Below are positions 31,393 to 40,024 of a DNA stretch of 47,774 bases, piece by piece (positions within the stretch are counted from its first letter, which is position 1; every line of letters begins with the position of its first letter). A program made the translations under genes and the position numbers. Source of the DNA: an uncultured Treponema sp. (lineage in GTDB: Bacteria > Spirochaetota > Spirochaetia > Treponematales > Treponemataceae); contig CAKUTI010000011.1 in NCBI GenBank assembly GCA_934691925.1, forward strand, positions 1 to 47,774, in the 5' to 3' direction. Below the pieces are notes generated by a model. The model ran no database searches. It was given only the letters and a program-made list of their open reading frames with translations, and was not told the DNA's origin.

Positions 31393-31980
31393 TTACTCCA
31401 GAATCCAGAGGTGCATCAACTGGATCATCTTGTTTTTAACGTCAACTTCGCCAACGAACTCTTTTCGGAAAGGAACATAAACCGTCCGAATCTTGCCCTT
31501 GGAATCATACTTGACCTTATCACTAAGACAATCACAATTCTCGGCCAGTAAAACCTTCAACAGGTCTCCAGAACCGCCTTCCATTACGTCTGTGATTGTA
31601 CCCAAAACTTTGGGCGCAGATTTTTCTGCCAATCCGTTTTTTGCCTCGCTGTAAACAAGGCTGCAAGTTTTCAAATCTTCGACATACCACTCGTTCTTAT
31701 TTAAAGGACAAGCTTTGTCGCGTGGCACAACAATTTCCCATCGATTGTACTTCTGCACATCTTCAGGAGAATCAAGTCCTGCCAGCTTCATATACAAGTC
31801 GCGGCCACCAGTTTCTACAGATTCAACCTTAAACAGTTTTGAATCGCCGGTCTTGCCGTTTCTCAAAGTCACCTCTTCCATTTGCGAGAAATGCTCGTAA
31901 CGTCCAGAAGCGCTTTCAACCTTAAATTCACCCGTTACTCCGTGAGAGCCACGGACAAAACCTACTACAAATTGTTCCAC
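31393..31980 (-). CDS. rimM: 16S rRNA processing/ribosome maturation protein RimM
   Basis: The 195-residue protein has the RimM N-terminal beta barrel (VVGFVRGSHGVTGEFKVES, with the family GxxGxxGE-like segment) and the PRC-barrel domain (NEWYVEDLKTCSLVY, LGTITDVMEGGSGDLLKVLL, VYVPFRKEFVGEVDVKNKMI). It assists assembly of the 30S head by binding S19. It is slightly longer than the family average because of a short insertion in the PRC barrel. It lies 6 bp downstream of khpA. Confidence 0.94.
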   Translation of the reverse strand: MEQFVVGFVRGSHGVTGEFKVESASGRYEHFSQMEEVTLRNGKTGDSKLFKVESVETGGRDLYMKLAGLDSPEDVQKYNRWEIVVPRDKACPLNKNEWYVEDLKTCSLVYSEAKNGLAEKSAPKVLGTITDVMEGGSGDLLKVLLAENCDCLSDKVKYDSKGKIRTVYVPFRKEFVGEVDVKNKMIQLMHLWILE

Positions 31981-31986
31981 AGTACA

Positions 31987-32220
31987 CTAGTCCAGTATTT
32001 CCAGGCTATAACGTTTACCGTCTTTACTGGCAGAAGCACTCAATACTGTGCGCAACGCTTTAGCAATACGACCGTACTTGCCGATAACCTTGCCAATATC
32101 ATTCTGAGCAACACTAAGCTCAAGAACAGGTCCTCGTTCACCGGCTACTTCGTTTACCGAGACTGCACTGGGATCATCGACCAATGATTTTGCAATGTAT
32201 TCAATCAGGTCTTTTTCCAT
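31987..32220 (-). CDS. khpA: KH-domain RNA-binding protein KhpA
   Basis: The 77-residue protein is a single type II KH domain with the nucleic-acid-binding GxxG loop in IGKVIGKYGRIAKALRTVLS. It matches the small KH protein (YlqC/KhpA) that sits between rpsP and rimM in many bacteria and binds small RNAs, often as a heterodimer with KhpB. The gene ends with TAG and is separated from rpsP by 20 bp. Confidence 0.92.
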   Translation of the reverse strand: MEKDLIEYIAKSLVDDPSAVSVNEVAGERGPVLELSVAQNDIGKVIGKYGRIAKALRTVLSASASKDGKRYSLEILD

Positions 32221-32240
32221 TCCCCGTTACTCCCGTTAAA

Positions 32241-32486
32241 CTATCTCTTGAAGCCTTTCTTGTTAAAGAGTTTAAGAACTGTCTCAGTTGGCTGAGCACC
32301 AACTCCAATCCAGTAACGAGCTCTTTCTTCGTCAAAAGAAATCTGAGCCTCTTCACCTGCGATTGGCGCGTAAGTTCCGATTTCTTCGAGTGTTCTTCCA
32401 TCACGTGGTTTGCGTGAATCCAAAACAACAATTCGATAGAACGGTCTCTTAGCTGCACCGAACTTCTTAAGTCTGATTTTAACCAC
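32241..32486 (-). CDS. rpsP: 30S ribosomal protein S16
   Basis: The 81-residue protein matches S16: [61 protein letters not shown]16 is an early 30S assembly protein. The start is a GTG at 32486, which has GGAGG 6 nt upstream and gives the normal family N-terminus; the frame is open 33 codons further but that part is the promoter and leader. It is the first gene of rpsP-khpA-rimM-trmD-rplS and ends in TAG. Confidence 0.96.
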   Translation of the reverse strand: MVKIRLKKFGAAKRPFYRIVVLDSRKPRDGRTLEEIGTYAPIAGEEAQISFDEERARYWIGVGAQPTETVLKLFNKKGFKR

Positions 32487-32519
32487 TTTATTCCTCCATA
32501 AATAGAATTGTGAAACAAT

Positions 32520-32548
32520 AATATATCTGTTTTGAAAATAAATATCAA
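32520..32548 (-). promoter_or_regulatory. Promoter of the rpsP operon
   Basis: On the minus strand TTGATA (32543-32548) and TATATT (32520-32525) are separated by 17 bp, 33 bp upstream of the rpsP GTG. Confidence 0.7.
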
Positions 32549-32588
32549 GGCAAGAATCTTTAATATTCGGCAAATTCTTCATCAAAGA

Positions 32589-33533
32589 TTATAAATTAAA
32601 AATCTCAGGAAGCGGAGCTTCAGCCTTGATGATTTTATGGCTTACAGGATGCGGAAATTCAAGGCTTTGCGCGTGAAGCATAATCCGGGAGAAAGCTTTT
32701 CCTCCGTAAAGCTCGTCGCCAAGAATCGGACAGCCGACGCTCGCAAGATGAACGCGGATTTGATGAGTTCTGCCGGTGTGAAGAGCGCATTTTAATACGC
32801 AAAGTGGAGATTTTTCATTTTTAATAGAAGAAATCACTTCAAAATCAGTTTTGCTCCAGAGTCCGCCTTTGCTTTCGCTCAGTTTTCCCCATTTTGCATT
32901 CTGGGACTTTGGGCTGATTCTTCCCATAAAAAACTCAACCGAAAATTTTTCCTGCTTTGGAATGCCGCAAACAACGGCAAGATAATTTTTCTTCGCAGTG
33001 CGGTTCTCAAACATCTCGTGGAGAGGCTTGTTCACAGCCCGGGATTTTGAAAAGAGAATCGCGCCGGAAGTTCCAGCATCAAGGCGGTGCATAATTCCAA
33101 CATAAGGCGGATTTTTTGCGTTCGGCTTTTCAATTTTCTGCCGCTCAAACAAAAATCGAACAATCGCATCGTGAAGATTGTCGCGTCCTTCAACAATCGT
33201 GCCTTCAACAGGAAAATGAGCTGGCTTGTTCACGCAGATTACAAAATCGTCCTCAAACAAAATATCTTTTTGGGAAAGCTCAAATTTTATGTCGCCTGGC
33301 TTTTTCTCAAAAAAAAGTTTTTCTTCATCAAGATTCACGCTGACTTCTCCGCCTGAAAAAATTTCATACGACGGAATACGAATCTGCCTGCCGTTCACAA
33401 AAACCGAGCCTGCGACAATCAGACGGCGGATTTTTGAATTTGAAATTTCTTTTCCGACAAGAAGCGGAAGTTTTTCGCGGAGAATCAAGTCCAAACGGAT
33501 TTTTGACGATGTCTTAAAACTGTAATTTTTCAT
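32589..33533 (-). CDS. RluD-family 23S rRNA pseudouridine synthase
   Basis: The 314-residue protein has an N-terminal S4 RNA-binding domain (KIRRLIVAGSVFVNGRQIRI) and a catalytic domain with the active-site motif GIMHRLDAGTSGAILFSKS, where the Asp is the nucleophile. KTGRTHQIR-like ALHTGRTHQIRVHLASVGCP and LGDELYGG are also present. It converts uridines of 23S rRNA to pseudouridine. The motif reads DAGTSG instead of the common DKDTSG or DRDTSG, and a 25-residue Lys/Asn-rich insertion lies before it. Which of RluA, C or D it represents is not clear. No Shine-Dalgarno is evident. Confidence 0.9.
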   Translation of the reverse strand: MKNYSFKTSSKIRLDLILREKLPLLVGKEISNSKIRRLIVAGSVFVNGRQIRIPSYEIFSGGEVSVNLDEEKLFFEKKPGDIKFELSQKDILFEDDFVICVNKPAHFPVEGTIVEGRDNLHDAIVRFLFERQKIEKPNAKNPPYVGIMHRLDAGTSGAILFSKSRAVNKPLHEMFENRTAKKNYLAVVCGIPKQEKFSVEFFMGRISPKSQNAKWGKLSESKGGLWSKTDFEVISSIKNEKSPLCVLKCALHTGRTHQIRVHLASVGCPILGDELYGGKAFSRIMLHAQSLEFPHPVSHKIIKAEAPLPEIFNL

Positions 33534-33582
33534 ATTTTGTCTATAAAATTTAAATTTTCTTATAATCAGAAAAAATCAGCCG

Positions 33583-34554
33583 CTAACCGATAAAATGGCA
33601 GCGAACTTTGTGTCCTTTTTCGATTTCTTTCAATTTTGGAACTTCGCTCAGGCATTTTTCGCTTGAATTTGGGCATCTTGAAGCGAAAGGGCAACCTTTC
33701 AAAGGTCCTAAAACGGTTCTGATTTCTGACGTTGCGGAATTTTTTCTTGAATTCCGATTTTCCTTTTTGATTTCAGTCGATGCGAAAAGAAGCTTTGTGT
33801 AAGGATGAAGCGCGTTTTTGTAAAGGCTTTCAGCCGGAGCTTCCTCCATAATCATTCCCGAATACATGACGCCGATTGTGTCGCAAAAATAGCAAGAGAC
33901 ACGCAAATCATGTGCGATAAACAAGAACGAAAGATTCCGGCTTTTTTTCAGGTCAACAAGAAGATTTAAGATTTGCCCCTGAACGCTCACATCAAGCGCG
34001 GAAACAATCTCGTCGCAAATCAGGACTTCAGGGCGCATTATCAAGGCGCGGGCGATTGAAATTCGCTGCCGCTGCCCGCCTGAAAATTCTGAAGGACGGC
34101 GTTCCAAGTCTTTCGGGTCAAGACCGACTTCATCGAGAAGCTCGGCAGCCTCAACACGCGCTTTTTCGCGTCCCGGCCAAAGCGACGAAGACTTGTACGC
34201 GCTTGCCAAAATGCTGTAAATGCTCATTCTTGGGTTCAAGGATTTTCCCGGATCTTGGAAAATGTATTTGACTTTTTCGCGGTAGGATTTCAGCTCTGAT
34301 TTTGAGAATTTTCCGACATCATTTTGATTGTAAAAAATTTTCCCGGAATTCTGCCTGTACATCTGAATCAGGATTCTTGCGGCGGTTGTTTTTCCAGAGC
34401 CGGACTCGCCCACAAGCCCGTAAGTTTTTCCGCGCTCAAGAGAGAACGAAACGTCATTCACGGCGTAGACAAATTTGTCCTGACGGGCAAAAAATCCAGC
34501 GTCGAGAGAAAAAAGTTTTGTGAGATTTTCAGTTTTTATTACAGTTCCGCTCAT
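33583..34554 (-). CDS. oppF: Oligopeptide ABC transporter ATP-binding protein (OppF/DppF-type)
   Basis: The 323-residue ATPase has Walker A GLVGESGSGKTTAARIL, Q-loop YIFQDPGKSLNPRMSI, signature SEFSGGQRQRISIARALI and Walker B VLICDEIVSALDVSVQGQIL. It also has the OppD/F C-terminal extension with the cysteine pattern CPFASRCPNSSEKC. It would energise peptide import with the OppD half fused to OppC upstream. ATG 34554 is chosen because GGAGGA lies just upstream; 8 codons further up are open. It is the last gene of the importer operon, 141 bp downstream of the fusion gene, with a 13-bp inverted repeat in that gap. Confidence 0.92.
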   Translation of the reverse strand: MSGTVIKTENLTKLFSLDAGFFARQDKFVYAVNDVSFSLERGKTYGLVGESGSGKTTAARILIQMYRQNSGKIFYNQNDVGKFSKSELKSYREKVKYIFQDPGKSLNPRMSIYSILASAYKSSSLWPGREKARVEAAELLDEVGLDPKDLERRPSEFSGGQRQRISIARALIMRPEVLICDEIVSALDVSVQGQILNLLVDLKKSRNLSFLFIAHDLRVSCYFCDTIGVMYSGMIMEEAPAESLYKNALHPYTKLLFASTEIKKENRNSRKNSATSEIRTVLGPLKGCPFASRCPNSSEKCLSEVPKLKEIEKGHKVRCHFIG

Positions 34555-34590
34555 TTTTCCTCCGTTTTTATTTTCCAAGATTTCAAATCG

Positions 34591-34639
34591 AAGATTTTGA
34601 ATCTATGATTCTGAATCGAAGATTTTGAATCATAGATTC
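34591..34639. repeat. 13-bp perfect inverted repeat between oppCD and oppF
   Basis: GAATCTATGATTC (34599-34611) is the exact reverse complement of GAATCATAGATTC (34627-34639), with a 15-nt loop. AATCGAAGATTTTGAATC also occurs twice as a direct repeat across the structure. No T tract follows, so a stability or processing hairpin in the mRNA is more likely than a terminator. Confidence 0.7.
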
Positions 34640-34695
34640 TGAAATTCCAATAAAACGCGATTTTTTTCATTCTGGGATTTTAGCTTTTTTCAGTT

Positions 34696-36951
34696 TCATT
34701 TTTGTTCCGATGAATTTTTCATTTTCCAGCAGATCTCTCTGATAAAATCATCTGAATTTTCTTTATTTTTCTGGTTATTTTCGATTGCCGGATTTTTCTC
34801 ATTGATTGAATTTTCACCGGACAAAGATTTTTTGCAACTTTCTTTTGCAAAGCGGCATCTTGGTGCGAAAGGACAGCCTGGCTCAGGATTCGCTGGGTCG
34901 GTAACGCGCCCCGGAATCGACGACATTTTTTCTGTCGTGTAATGGCTTCCGAATTTTGGAGACGACGAAATCAAGGCTTTGCTGTAAGGATTCAAAGGCG
35001 AATTCATTATTTTTTCTGAGCTGCCTTTTTCCATGATTACGCCGCCGTACATCACGATAATGTTGTCGCAAAGCTCCGAAACGAGATTTATGTTGTGGCT
35101 TATAAAAATTATTGAAAGCCCGCGTTCACTGTTAAGCCTGCGCAAAAGAGCGACAATCTGGCTTTGAATTGTAACGTCGAGCGCGGTTGTAGGCTCGTCG
35201 GCAATCAAAAGCTCGCAGCCCTGCGCGAGAGCAAGCGCGATTCCAATGCGCTGGAGCTGACCGCCCGAAAACTGATGTGGAAAATTCTTCAACCGCGACT
35301 CAGAATCTGTAAGCCCGACTTCGTTTAGAAGCGCGGCGGCTTTTTTATGCGATTCTTCTTTTGTGATTTTCGGATTTGAATTTCTGAAAGTCTCGAAGAA
35401 AACGCTTTCCATATTTTGAAGCGGGTCAAAACTTCTGCCCGGCTCCTGAAAAATCATTCCGATTTTTTTGCCACGGTAACTGCGAAGCTCTTTTTGAGAA
35501 AGCGACGCGAGATTTATGCAAGACGAGCCGTCATTGTAGAAAATTTCGCCTGAGACAAGCGCGTTTGAAGGCAAAAGTCCGGGAATTGCTGTGGAAGTTA
35601 CGGTTTTTCCGGAGCCTGACTCGCCCACAATTCCTAAAATTTCACCGCGCTGCATTTCAAACGAGACTCCGCGCACAGAATGAATTTCAACATGCTCTTT
35701 TCCGCGCTGCATAAAGAACGAGACGCGCAGATTGCGGACAGAAAGCAACGGGGGCGTTACGGGGGATTTGCCCCCGTTAGAAGGGGGTGTCGGCGCAACG
35801 GCGGAAGCGGAGCTGACAGAGTGCGGCGCAGGGGGAAGGCTTTCCCCCTCAAAAATCTTACGCATTGAAAGGGCAAATTTTTTAAGCAAGCTTTTCTTGA
35901 AGACCGCGTGGTAAGGGTCGTAAAAGTCGCGGAGAGCGTCGCCAAGAAAGTTGAACGCGAGAGTCACAACAAGAAGAAGCGCGACAGGAATCAAAAGCCA
36001 CGGAAAATTCCGAAGATTGCTGAGCGTGGAGATGTCGCGGTTTATGAGGCTTCCCCAGCTTACGGCAGGGTCGGCGATTCCAAGGCCGAGATAGCTTAAA
36101 GTTGTCTCGCTCATTATGAAGCCCGGAATTGAAAGCGTTGTGCTGACGATTAAAAGGCTTGTGATTTGCGGAATTATGTGGCGGAAAATTATTATTCCGC
36201 TAGGAACGCCCTCGATTTCAGCGTCAATCACAAATTCTTCGCGTTTTATAGAGTGAATCATTCCGCGCAAAGTTCTCGCGCTTCCGGGCCAGCCGACAAG
36301 CGAGAGAATCACAGTGATGACCATATAGCTTTGCCCAGAGTCCATGCTGGAATTCAAAAGCGAGCGCAAAAACAGAATCAGATAAAGCCCCGGAATAAGC
36401 ATAAAAAATTCGGAGAAGCGCATTATAGTCCAGTCGGCAGCTCCTCCGTAAAATCCTGCAAGACCGCCGAGCAAAATCGCGAGAAAAAGCGAGACCGCGC
36501 TTGCCACAAAGCCGATTGTAAGAGAAATTCTGCTTCCGTAGACAATTCGGCTGAACAAGTCGCGCCCCAAATTGTCCGCGCCGAAGAGAAAAACCGGGTA
36601 AACCTCGCCAGTTTCGTCAGGCAAAGTCGCAAAAAGGTGGCGTTCGGCCGGAATAAGCCCGAAAAGCTTGTATTTTTCGCCTTTCGCAAAAAAATGGATT
36701 TTGTGGCTCAGGCCTTTTACGCGCGCGTATTTCCAAGTTACGGAATTCAAAACGCGATGCTCGCGCGCTTCAAGCCCTTTCGATGTGATTTCAATATCGG
36801 CTGGATGGAAACTTCCGTTTTCAAAAGCTGTGTTCGGAGAATAAGGCGCGATAACTTCCGCAAAAATCATCACGAGATACAAAAAAATTATCACGCAAAG
36901 CGAGGAAAAAGCGAGAGGACGAGATTTCAAGAATTTTAAGATTTGTCTCAT
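34696..36951 (-). CDS. Fused peptide ABC transporter permease-ATPase (OppC-OppD)
   Basis: This 751-residue protein joins two normally separate subunits. Residues about 1-355 are an OppC/DppC permease: N-terminal helix, an extracytoplasmic insertion of about 100 residues, FLFGADNLGRDLFSRIVYGS, five more helices and the EAA loop DAEIEGVPSGIIIFRHIIPQ. After a linker (about 370-405, Pro/Ser/Ala-rich) residues about 405-680 are an OppD ATPase: Walker A GIVGESGSGKTVTSTAI, signature HQFSGGQLQRIGIALALA, Walker B LLIADEPTTALDVTIQSQI and the C-terminal CPFAPRCRFAKESC. With OppB, OppA and OppF from the same operon it completes an importer. The linker DNA is unusually GC-rich and palindromic. No Shine-Dalgarno precedes the ATG. 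Confidence 0.9.
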   Translation of the reverse strand: MRQILKFLKSRPLAFSSLCVIIFLYLVMIFAEVIAPYSPNTAFENGSFHPADIEITSKGLEAREHRVLNSVTWKYARVKGLSHKIHFFAKGEKYKLFGLIPAERHLFATLPDETGEVYPVFLFGADNLGRDLFSRIVYGSRISLTIGFVASAVSLFLAILLGGLAGFYGGAADWTIMRFSEFFMLIPGLYLILFLRSLLNSSMDSGQSYMVITVILSLVGWPGSARTLRGMIHSIKREEFVIDAEIEGVPSGIIIFRHIIPQITSLLIVSTTLSIPGFIMSETTLSYLGLGIADPAVSWGSLINRDISTLSNLRNFPWLLIPVALLLVVTLAFNFLGDALRDFYDPYHAVFKKSLLKKFALSMRKIFEGESLPPAPHSVSSASAVAPTPPSNGGKSPVTPPLLSVRNLRVSFFMQRGKEHVEIHSVRGVSFEMQRGEILGIVGESGSGKTVTSTAIPGLLPSNALVSGEIFYNDGSSCINLASLSQKELRSYRGKKIGMIFQEPGRSFDPLQNMESVFFETFRNSNPKITKEESHKKAAALLNEVGLTDSESRLKNFPHQFSGGQLQRIGIALALAQGCELLIADEPTTALDVTIQSQIVALLRRLNSERGLSIIFISHNINLVSELCDNIIVMYGGVIMEKGSSEKIMNSPLNPYSKALISSSPKFGSHYTTEKMSSIPGRVTDPANPEPGCPFAPRCRFAKESCKKSLSGENSINEKNPAIENNQKNKENSDDFIREICWKMKNSSEQK
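35748..35850. repeat. GC-rich palindromic element inside the oppCD linker
   Basis: The segment holds two hairpins: ACGGGGG/CCCCCGT around a 5-nt loop (35759-35777) and AGGGGGAA/TTCCCCCT around a 4-nt loop (about 35830-35849), with G5 and C5 runs between. Its base composition is unlike the surrounding coding DNA. It encodes the Pro/Ser/Ala linker, so it may be an inserted in-frame palindromic repeat. Confidence 0.6.
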
Positions 36952-37061
36952 TTTTTATTCAATTTTCGATATTCGATTGTCAACGTTAAAAAAACGCCAA
37001 AAACAAAATTGGCTTCTAAAAATAAAATCTAAAAAAACGTTTGCCAGAAAATTCCTGAAAG

Positions 37062-38087
37062 CTAGTTTTTTGAAACTTTAAAGCTCGAAAGCGGAATTTC
37101 CTTTGAATAGTTCAGCGGAAGATTCGCCGCATACGAAAGTTCCGGGAATGAAAGTCCGCTTTCCACAGTGAAAACTGGATTTTCTCCGCTTTTGTTCAGA
37201 ATCTGCGCGATGAATTTTCCGGCTTTAAGCGTGTTCAAAGTCGCGGTCAGCGGAATTGTTCCGCTTGAAGATGTAATTTCCTTGCTTGCGCCGGAGGCAG
37301 GAGAAAGCTCAATCAAAGAGAAAGAATTCCCGGAGAAATTCCCGGAAGAATTTGACTTTATCGAGCAGTTTTTCAAAAGGTATTTCCATGCCGAAGAGCC
37401 TGAATTTGAAACGTTAAGGTCAAAATTGCATTTCAAGTTCAGATTCACATTGTCAAAAATATTTGAGGAAATTTTGTTTCCAGCCAAAATTGAAGCTGCG
37501 GCCACAGAAGCCGCGGCAACCGTCATTCCGCCTGAAGTGAACGCGTTTTTCATCTCCGAGAGAGTCGGAAGAACGATTTTCGGATTTGAAAGCGACAAGC
37601 TCGGCTTGAAAACAGGAACTTCAAAAGATTTTGAGAACGGAAGAGTCATCGTCCGGTTTTCCATCAGCGGAATTTTGCTCAAATCAAGAGAAGCGTTTCC
37701 AGAAACCGAAAACGGAAGAGATTTTTTTCCGCTCGTGGATTTTGCGAAATTCAAAATCGTGTTGTACGGAATCTTGAAGCTGAACGCGTTTGATTTTGTG
37801 CCTAAAGCCGCAACGCTCACGCCCTTGTCCGCGCTTAGCGAAGTGAATTTTGAATTCTCGTAGAGAACATCCGCCGAAACCTGCTTTACAGAAAAAGCGA
37901 CAGGATAAGGATTTTGAATCGAATAATTGCAGCTGAAAGTGATTCCTTCCAAGTCAAGCGATTTTATCGCCACGTTCTGAAAATTTATCGAAGGCGAAAG
38001 TCCAAGCTCCTTTAAAGTCGAGCATGAAAGAGCGAAAAGCGCAGCCGCCGAAATCAAAAAAGACTTCAAAAATCTGATTTTCTTCAT
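37062..38087 (-). CDS. LEA14/WHy-like lipoprotein
   Basis: The 341-residue protein has a signal peptide and lipobox (FALSC, Cys about 22). Residues about 35-150 look like a WHy/LEA type 2 domain (INFQNVAIKSLDLEGITFSC, NYSIQNPYPVAFSVKQVSA). A second region from about 200 repeats the pattern weakly (NLNLKCNFDLNVSNSGSSAW), so it may carry two copies. In bacteria such proteins are small envelope proteins of unclear role, some linked to desiccation or membrane stress. ATG 38087 is chosen for the GGAGA site 7 nt upstream. It is placed between oppB and the oppCD fusion in the peptide importer operon, so a role at the same membrane complex is possible but unproven. Confidence 0.7.
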   Translation of the reverse strand: MKKIRFLKSFLISAAALFALSCSTLKELGLSPSINFQNVAIKSLDLEGITFSCNYSIQNPYPVAFSVKQVSADVLYENSKFTSLSADKGVSVAALGTKSNAFSFKIPYNTILNFAKSTSGKKSLPFSVSGNASLDLSKIPLMENRTMTLPFSKSFEVPVFKPSLSLSNPKIVLPTLSEMKNAFTSGGMTVAAASVAAASILAGNKISSNIFDNVNLNLKCNFDLNVSNSGSSAWKYLLKNCSIKSNSSGNFSGNSFSLIELSPASGASKEITSSSGTIPLTATLNTLKAGKFIAQILNKSGENPVFTVESGLSFPELSYAANLPLNYSKEIPLSSFKVSKN

Positions 38088-38122
38088 TTTATCTATCTCC
38101 AATTTTTTTCTGTATTTTAGAT

Positions 38123-39250
38123 TTAATTTTTTCCGTAGCGGATTCTGGGGTCAACGAGCGCAAGCAAAACATCTGAAACGACCATTCCAATCAGAACAAG
38201 CGCGCTGATGAACATGCTGTTCGCAAGCACGAGATTCACGTCCTGCTGCATTACCGCCTCGTACATCAGCCGCCCGATTCCCGGATAAGCGAAAATAATT
38301 TCAAGCACAAGAGAGCCGGAAAAAAGGCTTGCAAGAAGATTCGCGCTTCCAGTTATGTAAGGATTCAGCGTGTTTCTAAAAGCGTGGTTCAGGTAAACGC
38401 GCCGTTCAGAAATTCCTCGTGCGCGGAGAGCCGTAATGTAAGGCAAGCCCATCTGGTCAAGCATCGTCGAGCGAATCATCCTAAGCGTGGAGCCGACTCC
38501 GCCCAAAAAAGACGCGAGAAGAGGCAAAAAAATGTGATAAGCGTAGCTAAAAGAAAATTTCGCGGGATTCTCAGAAAAAGGAAAATCAGGATAAGCCGTT
38601 ACTGGAAAAGCGTGCGTTAAAGACGCGAAAAGCTGGAACAAAATCAGAAGAAGAATTCCCGGAAAGGCATGAAAAAACAAGGCGAAAAAAGTCGCCGCAA
38701 TGTCGATTTTGGTTCCAGCCTTGCTCGAAAAATAAACTCCAAGCAAAAACGAGAAAATCGTGATAAAAACAAGCGAAATCAGATTCAAAACAAGCGAATT
38801 TATAATTCTCGTCCTTATTAAGAATCCGACAGGCGCGCGTGAAATCAGGCTGATTCCCAAGTCGTGGTTTATGACAACGCGCTTAAGCCATTTGAAATAC
38901 TGGATTGTAAAAGGCTGGTCAAGCCCAAGCTCCGCGCGCGTTTTTGCAAGCTGCTCGGCTGAAAACATATTGTCGCCGCCACTGCCTGAAACTTTCGCGC
39001 CGGAAGAGGACTGGCTCATAATCTGCTGCTGAACCATTTGGTCAACAATATCGCCCGGAGCTAGAGCCATGAGAGCGAACAAAGCCCAGCCGAGCATAAA
39101 AAGGATAAAAACCATCGTCACAAGCCTTCCGAAAATAAACGACGCGACAGGAAATTTCGCGCGGAAAGCCATCCACGGCTTAGCCAAAGGCAAAACCAGG
39201 CGAGAAAAAGCAGCTTCAAAAACTTTTTTTATCTTTTTGACAAAATTCAT
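38123..39250 (-). CDS. oppB: Oligopeptide ABC transporter permease (OppB/DppB-type)
   Basis: The 375-residue permease has an N-terminal amphipathic extension of about 40 residues and a first helix (LVTMVFILFMLGWALFALMA). The OppB marker LAPGDIVDQM follows, then a Ser/Gly/Gln-rich periplasmic loop, RAELGLDQPFTIQYFKWLKR, five more helices, and the EAA loop YITALRARGISERRVYLNHA that contacts the ATPase. FAYPGIGRLMYEAVMQQDVN is also typical. It forms the translocation channel with the OppC half of the fusion protein. Its ATG overlaps the plsC stop by four bases. Confidence 0.93.
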   Translation of the reverse strand: MNFVKKIKKVFEAAFSRLVLPLAKPWMAFRAKFPVASFIFGRLVTMVFILFMLGWALFALMALAPGDIVDQMVQQQIMSQSSSGAKVSGSGGDNMFSAEQLAKTRAELGLDQPFTIQYFKWLKRVVINHDLGISLISRAPVGFLIRTRIINSLVLNLISLVFITIFSFLLGVYFSSKAGTKIDIAATFFALFFHAFPGILLLILFQLFASLTHAFPVTAYPDFPFSENPAKFSFSYAYHIFLPLLASFLGGVGSTLRMIRSTMLDQMGLPYITALRARGISERRVYLNHAFRNTLNPYITGSANLLASLFSGSLVLEIIFAYPGIGRLMYEAVMQQDVNLVLANSMFISALVLIGMVVSDVLLALVDPRIRYGKN

Positions 39251-39993
39251 TTTTTCTCAATCTTTTTTGGTTCTCTTGGAGACGGCAAATGCGCGCAGAC
39301 AATGCTTTCAACCTGCGAAGGGATTTTTGCTTGCTCCTCGCGTGTAAGCCCGGCAGTCTCAATCGGCTTGTGGAAAGTCAAACTTACGTGCTGTCCCGGA
39401 ACGAGACGGCCTTTTTCCTCAAAAATGCGCCAAGTTCCGTCGATTGTCACAGGAACTATCGGAGAATTTGAAAGGAAAGCGAGCTTAAAGCTTCCAGCCT
39501 TGAATTCGCGGTGCGCAAAGCCTTTTGAGCGGTGTCCTTCCGGGAAAATCACCTGAGAATATCCCTTCTGAACTCCGCTCGCCGCATCATGAATCGCCTG
39601 AATCGATTTCTTCGGGCTTTTTCTGTCGATAAAAGTGCACTGCAAAAGCCTCATCCAGTCGCGCAGAACTGGAATTTTCGACAGCTCAACTTTCGCGACA
39701 AACGCCATTTGTTTGTTTGAATATCCGTACAAAAGAGGAATGTCCATGTCGCCCTGATGATTTCCGATAAAAACGCAGGCACGGTCTTTTGGAATGTTTT
39801 CCTCGCCATGGACTTCAACAGTCGCCCCGACAACCTCAAAAACGAATCTCGCCCAAACAGGAACGATTCCGTCAACAATCTTGTCGCGCTCGGCAACGTT
39901 TCCCTCGCGGTCGTATTTTAGCGCGAGCTTTCTAAGCTTGTTCTGCTTAAGCATAAAAATTGCAATCCGAATCAGCGCAATAAAAGTTCTCAT
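39247..39993 (-). CDS. plsC: 1-acyl-sn-glycerol-3-phosphate acyltransferase
   Basis: The 248-residue protein has the acyltransferase motifs: block I NHQGDMDIP (NHx4D), block II around TFIDRKSPKKS, block III FPEGHRSKGF and block IV SPIVPVTIDGT. It acylates lysophosphatidic acid to phosphatidic acid at the membrane. An N-terminal hydrophobic stretch (FIALIRIAIFML) can anchor it. AGGAG precedes the ATG. It lies between oppA and oppB with overlap to the latter, an odd position for a phospholipid gene within a peptide importer operon. Confidence 0.93.
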   Translation of the reverse strand: MRTFIALIRIAIFMLKQNKLRKLALKYDREGNVAERDKIVDGIVPVWARFVFEVVGATVEVHGEENIPKDRACVFIGNHQGDMDIPLLYGYSNKQMAFVAKVELSKIPVLRDWMRLLQCTFIDRKSPKKSIQAIHDAASGVQKGYSQVIFPEGHRSKGFAHREFKAGSFKLAFLSNSPIVPVTIDGTWRIFEEKGRLVPGQHVSLTFHKPIETAGLTREEQAKIPSQVESIVCAHLPSPREPKKIEKK

Positions 39994-40024
39994 TTATTTC
40001 TCCTAATAAAATGACAAAATAATT

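Noticed and set aside
36166..36939. Long plus-strand frame (257 codons) opposite oppCD
   Set aside because: It is antisense to clear permease sequence, has many charged low-complexity residues and no ribosome binding site; it is a codon-bias shadow.
37168..37863. Plus-strand frame (231 codons) opposite the LEA-like lipoprotein gene
   Set aside because: Antisense shadow of a gene with a lipobox and ribosome binding site; no promoter or motif of its own.
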